Origin: Bacillota bacterium
GTDB taxonomy: Bacteria; Bacillota; Bacilli; Alicyclobacillales; SLC66
Assembly: GCA_021846145.1 (NCBI GenBank)
Contig: JAJZCJ010000131.1
Coordinates: 1-8,414 of the forward strand
Reading direction: 5' to 3'
Length of the DNA: 8,414 bases
Shown here: positions 1 through 5,650 of the stretch, in pieces
How the letters are laid out: every line of letters starts with the position of its first letter
Position numbering within the stretch: position 1 is the stretch's first letter
The notes under the pieces: model-generated
Told to the model about the DNA's origin: nothing
Seen by the model: the letters and a program-made list of their open reading frames with translations, nothing else
The model's database searches: none
Translations under genes and position numbers: made by a program

Positions 1-667
1 CCACATCCACGTGGCGGAAGAGCCATTTGAAGTGGAGGAAATCATGCGTGATTATGGCATGCGGCCAGTCCACTATTTGGATCACTTGGGCGTGCTCGAC
101 GAATCCATGATCGCCATTCACTTAGTGTGGCTTGACGAGAGCGAGATTGAACTGCTCGGAGCGAGACAGGCAGCGCTTGCCTACTGCCCTTCCAGCAATA
201 TGTTTTTGGCAGATGGGGTGACGCGCATTCCTGATCTGATGCAAGCAGGAGTCATGGTGGGGCTTGGTAGTGATGGCGGGTGCAGCAACAACCGCGTCAG
301 TATCTTTGAAGAGATGCGCATGGCGGCGCTTCTTCAAAAGGTGAATCGATTGGATGCCACTTGCCTTCGCGCCAGTGACACATTTGCAATGGGAACAGCC
401 AATGGCGGCAAATTGCTGCGATTACCCATTGGGAAGTTGGAAGCGGGGTATCATGCGGATTTTGTAGGCATCCGCATCGATGATCTATCATTGCAACCGT
501 TCGCGCCTGATTTGCTTCCATATCACCTCGTGTATTCTATGCAACCGACGGCGATTGAGCGCGTTGTCGTGCACGGCAAGGAGGTGGTGAGAGACGGCAG
601 AATAACTACGGTGGATCAGGAGCAAATTAGGCAATTAGTCGCAAAAGCAAAATCCAGATGGCCATAA
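1..667 (+). CDS. Amidohydrolase / metal-dependent deaminase (nucleobase or heterocycle type), C-terminal part
   Basis: The start lies left of the window: the reading frame is open to the edge and begins H-I-H-V-A-E, so the GTG at 11 is internal. In the TrzN/AtzB/MtaD/8-oxoguanine deaminase group of amidohydrolases, this HxHxAE stretch supplies a zinc-binding His and a Glu. Other matching elements are IAIHLVWL (His about 119-121), CPSSNMFLADG, and GLGSDGGCSNN with the likely metal and catalytic Asp at 272-274. The C-terminus carries the usual small beta-sandwich return (GKLEAGYHADFVGI, then VVHGKEVVRDGRI). The N-terminal HxH metal motif falls outside the window. The enzyme probably hydrolyses an amino or similar group from a purine, pyrimidine or pterin-like ring in the cytosol. 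The NCS1 permease 34 nt downstream supports a heterocyclic substrate. The exact substrate cannot be read from this fragment; guanine, 8-oxoguanine, cytosine or isoxanthopterin-type substrates are all possible. Confidence 0.85.
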   Translation, partial: HIHVAEEPFEVEEIMRDYGMRPVHYLDHLGVLDESMIAIHLVWLDESEIELLGARQAALAYCPSSNMFLADGVTRIPDLMQAGVMVGLGSDGGCSNNRVSIFEEMRMAALLQKVNRLDATCLRASDTFAMGTANGGKLLRLPIGKLEAGYHADFVGIRIDDLSLQPFAPDLLPYHLVYSMQPTAIERVVVHGKEVVRDGRITTVDQEQIRQLVAKAKSRWP

Positions 668-683
668 ACTTAGAAACTAACAA

Positions 684-692
684 AGAAGGGAG
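684..692 (+). promoter_or_regulatory. Ribosome binding site of the NCS1 permease
   Basis: A purine run reading AGAAGGGAG ends 9 nt before the ATG at 702. It supports that start and suggests translation from a shared message with the amidohydrolase, because the 34-nt gap shows no terminator. Confidence 0.6.
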
Positions 693-701
693 TAATGATC
701 G

Positions 702-2045
702 ATGCAATTTGAAAATCGAACCATTGAGTATATTCCTGAATCAGATCGCAAAGGCAAACCCTCCAGCCTTTTCGCTATCTGGTTTTCAGCCAATATGCAA
801 ATCACCACGATTGTCACTGGGGGATTAGCAATAATTCTGGGGTTAAATCTTGTTTGGTCGATTGTCGCTATTGTAGTCGGAAATCTACTTGGCGGAATTT
901 TCATGGCTTTACACTCCGCGCAAGGACCAAAGCTCGGAATTCCCCAAATGATTCAAAGTCGAGCCCAATTTGGCATTATTGGCGCTATATTGCCTTTGAT
1001 CCTTGTCGTACTCATGTATATTGGCTTTTTTGCCTCGACGGGTGTCTTGGGTGCAGAGGCATTGGCTTCGCTTTTTCACATGCCATTTACCTTAGCTGCT
1101 ATCATCACCAATTTGCTCACGTACGTGTTGGTGCTGTACGGTTACGATGTGATCCATCGATATGAGCGGTATGTTGCTATTTTGTTCTTTATTGTCTTTT
1201 TATTCGTAACAATAAAACTATTTTCATCACCAGGTGTGAGCGCCGCTTTCCAACAAACACATTTTGCATTTGGTCCGTTCTTTCTTGTTCTATCCATTGT
1301 GGCCACATGGCAAATCACTTATGCACCTTATGTGGCTGACTATTCTAGGTATCTGCCCAGCGAAACATCTATTGGATCTACTTTTTGGTATTCTTATCTA
1401 GGTTCAGTGATTGGATCTATCTGGATGATGATTATCGGTGCTGCAGGAGCCCAAATTGCTTCAAGCGCTTATAACGCAAACACCACCAACTATATTGCCT
1501 CACTTGCAGGCAACCACTTGACTTGGATTGTCTATATCGTGGTGTTGCTTGGGGCTATTGCCATTAATGTACTGAACTTATATGGCGGTTTTATGTCGAT
1601 TACCACCACTGTCAGTCCATTTACAAAATGGACTTTTAAGAGTTCATCACGCGCCACGATCTCTGGCATCATCGCCATCTTGGGTACAGGAATTTCAATT
1701 TGGGGACAGGGCAATTTCCTGAACAACTATTCCAACTTTTTGCTGCTTTTACTCTACTTCCTCGTTCCTTGGACAGCGATCAACTTGGTGGACTTTTATT
1801 TCCTCAGAAAAGGGAAATACGACCTACCATCCATTTTCACACGTGGAGGAACATATAAAGATGTCAATTGGACTGCCATCATTGCTTACGTCGTCGCGAT
1901 CATCCTTGAATTTCCATTTATGAACACCACTCTTTACACTGGTTTCTTAGCTAAAGCTTTTGGTGACGCTGACTTTGCATGGGTAGTGGGATTAATTGTA
2001 GCCGGGGTGTTATACTATTATCCCAGCAAAGCAAAGGTTATCTAA
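702..2045 (+). CDS. NCS1-family (CodB-like) nucleobase:cation symporter
   Basis: This 447-residue integral membrane protein has about 12 hydrophobic segments, the normal size for NCS1 transporters (cytosine, purine, allantoin, hydantoin, thiamine). Family signatures are clear: an N-terminus ending in FAIWFSANMQ (24-33), SAQGPKLGIPQMIQSRAQF (72-90) after the second helix, APYVADYSRYLP (208-219) in the middle, and PWTAINLVDFYFLRKGKYD (356-374) near the end. It should import a heterocyclic base using a proton or sodium gradient. The preceding gene encodes a deaminase-type amidohydrolase only 34 nt away, so the pair probably supplies and processes the same substrate. The substrate itself is not determined; CodB-like cytosine or purine uptake is the default reading. 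The start is supported by AGAAGGGAG 9 nt upstream and by the family-typical N-terminal tail. Confidence 0.93.
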   Translation: MQFENRTIEYIPESDRKGKPSSLFAIWFSANMQITTIVTGGLAIILGLNLVWSIVAIVVGNLLGGIFMALHSAQGPKLGIPQMIQSRAQFGIIGAILPLILVVLMYIGFFASTGVLGAEALASLFHMPFTLAAIITNLLTYVLVLYGYDVIHRYERYVAILFFIVFLFVTIKLFSSPGVSAAFQQTHFAFGPFFLVLSIVATWQITYAPYVADYSRYLPSETSIGSTFWYSYLGSVIGSIWMMIIGAAGAQIASSAYNANTTNYIASLAGNHLTWIVYIVVLLGAIAINVLNLYGGFMSITTTVSPFTKWTFKSSSRATISGIIAILGTGISIWGQGNFLNNYSNFLLLLLYFLVPWTAINLVDFYFLRKGKYDLPSIFTRGGTYKDVNWTAIIAYVVAIILEFPFMNTTLYTGFLAKAFGDADFAWVVGLIVAGVLYYYPSKAKVI

Positions 2046-2097
2046 CGATGCTGCCTGATGACATGTTTTTTTGCATATGATTGTGGACAACGGGTGT

Positions 2098-2167
2098 GAG
2101 CGGCAGCGAAGGCGTCGAACGACTTTGCGCGTGTAACGCGCGTGAGAGAGCGCCTTCGCTGCCGCTC
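2098..2167. repeat. GC-rich perfect 17-bp inverted repeat with a nested hairpin between convergent genes
   Basis: Arms 2098-2114 (GAGCGGCAGCGAAGGCG) and 2151-2167 are exact reverse complements. The 36-nt centre holds a second stem, GCGCGT (2127-2132) with ACGCGC (2136-2141), around a 3-nt loop. It sits between the stop codons of the permease (2045) and the minus-strand peptidase (2202). Such a structure could stop or stabilise transcripts from both sides, but neither flank has a run of T next to the stem, so it is not a classic intrinsic terminator. It is richer in GC than its neighbours, which also fits a dispersed palindromic element. Confidence 0.75.
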
Positions 2168-2201
2168 GCCCCGGCTCCCCAATGACCACATCGAGTGTTC
2201 A

Positions 2202-3035
2202 CTATTTACTAGCAGGCGGCCTGACCCCATTGAGCAAATCCCAGGTGTTGAGACCAAATGTATATTGAAAATGCGGATAATCGACGAGACTCCGAAAGGT
2301 ACCGCCCCACTGCAATCCCACCTGCTCCCCAAGCGCGCCCATGCGCTTGAACGCTGATGTATCATTGGAAATTTTCCCTTTGACGTAAGGTGCCGCATCA
2401 AAAGCGAGCCCCCAGTTATGATAAGAATCACCGCCCCTAGCATTAGTCACAATCTGACCCGAAGCCCATCGCCCTTGTGCGTACAAGCGATCCTCTTCAT
2501 CCCAACTTCGAAACGCAGTATAAATCTGGACGTCCAAATGATTTTCCTGAGTTAATATGAGGAATTTTTTTGCAAGTGCTGCGACATGGGGTTGAAGCGA
2601 ACTTAATTCATTGGAACTAGGGCGGGATTCGAAGTTATCTTTTGGATGAGGATTAAATAATTTTTGTCGCGTTCTAGGATCCACAATTTCTGTCGGATAT
2701 AATCCATTGTCTGTCTGAAATTTGCGCACGGTATTCTTCGTCAAAGGCCCATACCAACCATCAGGTTTCAAAGGAGGATATCCTCTACTATTCAATAATT
2801 TTTGCACCGCTTTGACATTAGCGTCTAGTATTTTCCAAGTCACATCATCTGCGCTACCAGTGGGATTCAAAGTGAATCGATCCTGGAAATTTTTCAGGGC
2901 ATCACTTGTTTTATTGTCAAATACCCCATCAACAGCAAAATTGTTGTAATTTAGAGCTAACCCATTTAAATTCAATTGCAGCAACGTCACAAATGACCCT
3001 TTAGATCCCACATGAATGATTGGTAAACTCGGCAT
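2202..3035 (-). CDS. Peptidoglycan peptidase: two PG-binding domains plus M15 (L-Ala-D-Glu endopeptidase/VanY-like) domain
   Basis: This 277-residue protein probably cuts peptide cross-links or stems in the cell wall. Residues about 8-72 and 74-128 are two peptidoglycan-binding type 1 domains (VDGVFDNKTSDALKNFQ and PDGWYGPLTKNTVRKFQ). Residues about 140-260 form an M15 zinc peptidase: SYHNWGLAFD gives His206 and Asp213, and DYPHFQ gives His255 plus the likely catalytic acid Asp252. The pattern resembles CwlK and the phage endolysin Ply500. The frame opens upstream to 3113, but the ATG at 3035 is preferred: it follows GGAAGGGTG by 8 nt and places the first binding domain right at the N-terminus. 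No signal peptide is visible with either start, so export is unexplained; a holin-like or lysis route, or a domesticated phage lysin, are possibilities. It lies 89 nt after apbE, so co-transcription is possible but not shown. Confidence 0.88.
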   Translation of the reverse strand: MPSLPIIHVGSKGSFVTLLQLNLNGLALNYNNFAVDGVFDNKTSDALKNFQDRFTLNPTGSADDVTWKILDANVKAVQKLLNSRGYPPLKPDGWYGPLTKNTVRKFQTDNGLYPTEIVDPRTRQKLFNPHPKDNFESRPSSNELSSLQPHVAALAKKFLILTQENHLDVQIYTAFRSWDEEDRLYAQGRWASGQIVTNARGGDSYHNWGLAFDAAPYVKGKISNDTSAFKRMGALGEQVGLQWGGTFRSLVDYPHFQYTFGLNTWDLLNGVRPPASK

Positions 3036-3043
3036 TTTGACAA

Positions 3044-3052
3044 CACCCTTCC
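3044..3052 (-). promoter_or_regulatory. Ribosome binding site deciding the M15 peptidase start
   Basis: On the minus strand GGAAGGGTG stands 8 nt before the ATG at 3035. The two upstream in-frame start codons (3113 and 3056) have no comparable purine run, so this site argues for the shorter protein. Confidence 0.55.
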
Positions 3053-3124
3053 GCATTCTACAAAACGTTACGATAATGTATGGGCGAAAGGATTGTCTTG
3101 GTACCACTAACATACAAACGCATT

Positions 3125-4099
3125 TTACAGTAGCTGCTGCACACGACTCGCCTCAGGAGTTACCCATGCCAAATGATCAGCCAGCGAAGGCGTATAAATA
3201 ATTTCTCGCCGTTCGTTAATCACTAGAATCCGCGATGAATCCACAAGCTCACTGCGACATTCCCCTTCAAGGAACACCATTTTAGTCATGACTTCGGCGA
3301 TAGCGGCCTCCGGTGCAAGCGCCGTGACACTCATCACTTCTGTACGTGCAGGAGAACCCGTACGAGGATCAATCAAATGGTGCATTTCTTTCCCTTGATG
3401 TAACCACTTACGCCGCCATTTTGAACTCGTGCAGATCGCCACCGTCTGATCGGCTAATGTCAGTGCCGCAAAAATCTCTTTAGGGGAAAAGGGATTTTCT
3501 ACCCCTACCGTCCATGGTTCACCGTTTTCCTGCCTGCCATGCAGTATCACGTCACCACCAGCATTGACCAAAAATCCAGACATTTCTTCTGCTGCAAACG
3601 TCTGCAATACCTGTTTCGCTAAAAAATCTACAGTATACCCTTTGCCAATCCCGCCAAGGTCAATGGGCGCGGTAAGTTCGATTACATCATCTGCGTGCCA
3701 AATGACAAATTGGTCTCCCATTGCATGTTCTGTTGGATCACTCTGTGTTCTGTCGAGATTGCTATTTCGCACTCCGGGATAGCCTATGTCCTGCAACACC
3801 TGAATGACCCTTGGATCAAACAGACCAGCGCTTAGCTGATATGCCTCATCAGCTTTTTTAAGCACACTAGCAAAAAGCAAGGACACTCTCGTCACCTCAC
3901 CCACGTGTGAATTGACAGAAGACAGCTCACTATCCGCGCGAAATCGTGACAGACATTGCTCAATGGTTTCCGTTGCCTGTTGTAGCCGTGAAAATAGTTG
4001 CCTCACCCTCATTTTCGCGTTAGCATCCGCATGTGGCAGATCTACTCGCACGGCAAAAGGTGAACTCATCGCACGATAATTTTCAGTAAATATAGCCAT
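3125..4099 (-). CDS. apbE: ApbE-family FAD:protein FMN transferase
   Basis: The 324-residue protein has the ApbE signatures in order: SRFRADSELSSVN (51-63), AGLFDPRV (91-98), IDLGGIGKGYTVD (146-158), LVNAGGDVILHG (177-188), SSKWRR (225-230) and HHLIDPRTG (240-248). Enzymes of this family take FMN from FAD and attach it through a phosphoester to Thr or Ser in [S/T]GA[T/S]-type sites of redox proteins such as NqrC and RnfG. The metal-site motif usually written AD-x3-T is A-E-V-M-T here (268-272), so the Asp is replaced by Glu. There is no lipoprotein or Sec signal at the N-terminus, and the frame is closed by the previous gene's stop only 12 nt upstream, so no longer form is possible; it looks cytosolic. 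AGGTGAT lies just before the ATG. Its tight spacing to two small membrane proteins suggests they are its substrates. Confidence 0.93.
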   Translation of the reverse strand: MAIFTENYRAMSSPFAVRVDLPHADANAKMRVRQLFSRLQQATETIEQCLSRFRADSELSSVNSHVGEVTRVSLLFASVLKKADEAYQLSAGLFDPRVIQVLQDIGYPGVRNSNLDRTQSDPTEHAMGDQFVIWHADDVIELTAPIDLGGIGKGYTVDFLAKQVLQTFAAEEMSGFLVNAGGDVILHGRQENGEPWTVGVENPFSPKEIFAALTLADQTVAICTSSKWRRKWLHQGKEMHHLIDPRTGSPARTEVMSVTALAPEAAIAEVMTKMVFLEGECRSELVDSSRILVINERREIIYTPSLADHLAWVTPEASRVQQLL

Positions 4100-4111
4100 C
4101 CTATCACCTGC

Positions 4112-4456
4112 TTAGTATACAGTGCCAGAAGCACCGGTAATGGTTTGCGTTACTGGCGGCAGAGAAAATTTTGTAGCAGGCATGCTGACATTCAATTTTG
4201 CTGTAGAAATACCTGAAATTTGCTGATTCATTTGACTAATATGCGCATTCAAGTTGTCCGTGCTCATCTCTAGATTGTAGATTTTTCGATACATGACCTG
4301 CATTTGTTGCTGCAGTTTCAGATTGTTCCCCGTCGCCCTTCCTGACGCAACAGGAAGCGAACTACTTAACGTCATGGCATAAAGTAGGCTTCCAAACAAC
4401 GCCACACCGGAAATTCCCACTACCACGTAATCCGTGGTTTTGCGTGATTTAGTCAC
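4112..4456 (-). CDS. Small single-span membrane protein with C-terminal TITGASG tail (putative flavinylation target)
   Basis: I do not recognise a named family. From the GTG at 4456 the product is 114 residues: a basic start (TKSRKTTD), one membrane helix about 10-30, a polar and probably coiled-coil stretch about 46-84, and a short Pro/Thr-rich tail ending TQTITGASGTVY. The charge pattern predicts N-in, C-out. The tail T-I-T-G-A-S-G nearly repeats that of the gene just upstream (THTVTGASG, by eye) and resembles the ApbE acceptor motif [S/T]GA[T/S]; Ser110 would be the acceptor. This is inference. GTG 4456 gives an 8-nt overlap with the upstream stop and follows GGGAGTGAT. An alternative ATG at 4489 follows AGGAG by 9 nt and would add 11 residues. 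The ApbE gene begins 12 nt downstream, so the two are surely in one operon. Confidence 0.7.
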   Translation of the reverse strand: MTKSRKTTDYVVVGISGVALFGSLLYAMTLSSSLPVASGRATGNNLKLQQQMQVMYRKIYNLEMSTDNLNAHISQMNQQISGISTAKLNVSMPATKFSLPPVTQTITGASGTVY

Positions 4457-4856
4457 CAAAATTATCACTCCCATCGCCATGATCCCCATGTCCCGAAGCT
4501 CCTGTGACCGTATGTACATGCGGTTGATTCGCAGCAGCTTGCCATTTCATCACCGCATTTTGTAAAGACAAGTTTTCAGTGCGAGCCGTTTGCAGCATTG
4601 TTAACAATTTCGCATTTTGATCCTTCCACTTCATCCATTTAACTTGTAATTGTTGTAAATTTTTTTCGGCCAATTGATTTTTATGCTGCACCTGCACAAG
4701 ATTATCCTGCATCAGAGTCAGTGTTTTCATGAAGGTGGCAGATTGCGCAGCAGTATCACTGACAGTATGTGTGCCAATCCCTGACTGCGCAATCAGCCAC
4801 ATCGGAACAGCGATGCTAGCACCACTAGCTAAGAGAATGAGTCTTTTTAACCACAT
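4449..4856 (-). CDS. Small membrane-anchored coiled-coil protein with TVTGASG and His/Gly/Asp-rich tail (putative flavinylation target)
   Basis: No named family is recognised. The 135-residue product has a basic N-terminus (MWLKR), one hydrophobic span about 6-23 that could be an anchor or uncleaved signal, then a long polar helix about 37-108 rich in Gln, Lys, Leu and Met with heptad-like spacing (probable coiled coil). The tail is HVHTVTGASGHGDHGDGS (113-130). T118-G-A-S121 resembles the site modified by ApbE enzymes, and the flanking His and Asp could bind a metal or tune a flavin. Predicted topology is N-in, C-out. It starts 7 nt after the reductase stop and its 3' end overlaps the next small gene, which has the same layout, so the two may be diverged paralogues. 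A purine run AAGGGG within the end of the reductase gene serves as its ribosome binding site. A role as a flavin carrier is inferred. Confidence 0.72.
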   Translation of the reverse strand: MWLKRLILLASGASIAVPMWLIAQSGIGTHTVSDTAAQSATFMKTLTLMQDNLVQVQHKNQLAEKNLQQLQVKWMKWKDQNAKLLTMLQTARTENLSLQNAVMKWQAAANQPHVHTVTGASGHGDHGDGSDNFGD

Positions 4857-4863
4857 TGTAAAA

Positions 4864-5571
4864 TCAACCCCTTATTACTTCTTCCGAAGCCGAATATTTT
4901 TTGATTGCTCGCACAGGTCTCACCCAGTGCCGCCACAAATACAGTCCCATTACCATCACCCCTGTAAAAAGATAAAGGTAATAAAAACCAATCACATCTG
5001 TACCTGCAAATAGCCCATGTAGCCAAACCGCTAACCAGATAAAAGCAGCCATGCGATGAACCTTCATCCAGATGCTGCGAAACACACCGGGCCAAAGAGC
5101 TGTCAATAACACCATCAACAGCAGTCCTAATCCCAATGACCCTAATAACATAGCGTATGGTCGATAATGTGCATATAAGGGCAACAGAATATTGATAGGA
5201 AGTACCCCTGATTTTGCATCCAATATGGTAAACACGAGATGTGTGGCTAGTAGCGACAAAAAAACAGTAACGAGCGCCTGATGCCACGGCAGCACCTGCT
5301 TTGATACTTGCCAGGTATCTTTGTTGCGAGGGTGGCTGAGCACCAGTCCCAGTATAACGGTGATCGTTAACATCACATAAGCAGCAATCGCAGCCGCCCT
5401 GCTCACCAGCCAGAAGGATTTACTTGCGTAAAGTGGATTGTGCGACAGCCCCCATACAACAAGGCTCATGAGCAGCGCCACCACAAGCCAGACCATTAGC
5501 CATACCCCAAGTGGTGCAGAGGGCTTAAAAGATCGACGAAACTTACTTTTTTGCTCAGAACGTGACACCAT
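4864..5571 (-). CDS. Ferric-reductase-like transmembrane di-haem protein (no flavin/NAD domain)
   Basis: This 235-residue protein has six predicted helices (about 21-41, 56-78, 95-118, 137-160, 170-188, 192-212) with basic N- and C-termini, so both ends should face the cytosol. His97 and His111 lie at the two ends of helix 3 (HX13H), and His172 and His185 at the two ends of helix 5 (HX12H). This is the spacing that holds two stacked b haems in NADPH oxidases and ferric reductases, and it places one haem near each membrane face. The length fits a stand-alone ferric-reductase-like domain (compare MsrQ/YedZ); there is no FAD- or NAD-binding domain, so a separate electron donor is needed. The next genes, two TGAS-tailed membrane proteins and ApbE, suggest electrons pass outward to bound FMN. 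The ATG at 5571 follows AAGGTGAGGGG. MsrQ-like function in methionine sulfoxide repair is less likely, since no MsrP gene is nearby. Confidence 0.85.
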   Translation of the reverse strand: MVSRSEQKSKFRRSFKPSAPLGVWLMVWLVVALLMSLVVWGLSHNPLYASKSFWLVSRAAAIAAYVMLTITVILGLVLSHPRNKDTWQVSKQVLPWHQALVTVFLSLLATHLVFTILDAKSGVLPINILLPLYAHYRPYAMLLGSLGLGLLLMVLLTALWPGVFRSIWMKVHRMAAFIWLAVWLHGLFAGTDVIGFYYLYLFTGVMVMGLYLWRHWVRPVRAIKKYSASEEVIRG

Positions 5572-5584
5572 ACCTTACCCCTCA

Positions 5585-5606
5585 CCTTGTTTTCTCTGAG
5601 ACAAGG
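5585..5606 (-). promoter_or_regulatory. Small dyad touching the reductase ribosome binding site
   Basis: On the minus strand CCTTGT (5606-5601) can pair with ACAAGG (5590-5585) around a 10-nt loop. The second arm runs into the AAGGTGAGGGG that serves the ATG at 5571. As RNA it could partly mask the ribosome binding site, or as DNA be a protein site. The stem is only 6 bp, so chance is possible. Confidence 0.3.
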
Positions 5607-5619
5607 ATAAACGGTAAAA

Positions 5620-5647
5620 ATGATATCTAGATGAAATTTTCATTAAT
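5620..5647 (-). promoter_or_regulatory. Possible response-regulator direct repeats upstream of the redox cluster
   Basis: The minus strand reads ATTAAT, TTTCAT and TATCAT at an even 11-nt period (starting at 5647, 5636 and 5625). OmpR-type regulators commonly bind direct repeats spaced by about one helical turn, and the gap lies between the kinase gene and the reductase. The region is AT-rich and also contains the short palindrome ATGAAA-T-TTTCAT (5631-5643 on the plus strand), so the repeats may be chance. No clear -35/-10 pair was found. Confidence 0.25.
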
Positions 5648-5650
5648 ATT

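Noticed and set aside
854..1165. Plus-strand 103-codon frame inside the permease
   Set aside because: It is a frame shadow of the NCS1 gene, with no ribosome binding site or family resemblance.
2098..2167. Classic intrinsic terminator for the permease or peptidase
   Set aside because: The stem is strong but has no adjacent T run on either strand, so it is listed as an inverted repeat instead.
2042..2443. Minus-strand open frame of 133 codons across the intergenic palindrome
   Set aside because: It overlaps the end of the M15 peptidase in another frame, is Arg/Ser-rich as expected from a GC-rich repeat, and has no domain or convincing ribosome binding site.
3036..3113. N-terminal extension of the M15 peptidase to the ATG at 3113
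   Set aside because: The extra residues are neither a signal peptide nor part of a domain, and the ATG at 3035 has a good ribosome binding site.
4847..5287. Minus-strand open frame of 146 codons
   Set aside because: It lies inside the reductase gene in a different frame and is Cys/Ser/Arg-rich without recognisable motifs; the reductase has clear helices and haem histidines.
4864..5571. MsrQ (haem partner of MsrP methionine sulfoxide reductase)
   Set aside because: The fold is similar but no molybdopterin MsrP gene is adjacent, and the ApbE context points to flavin-linked electron transfer.
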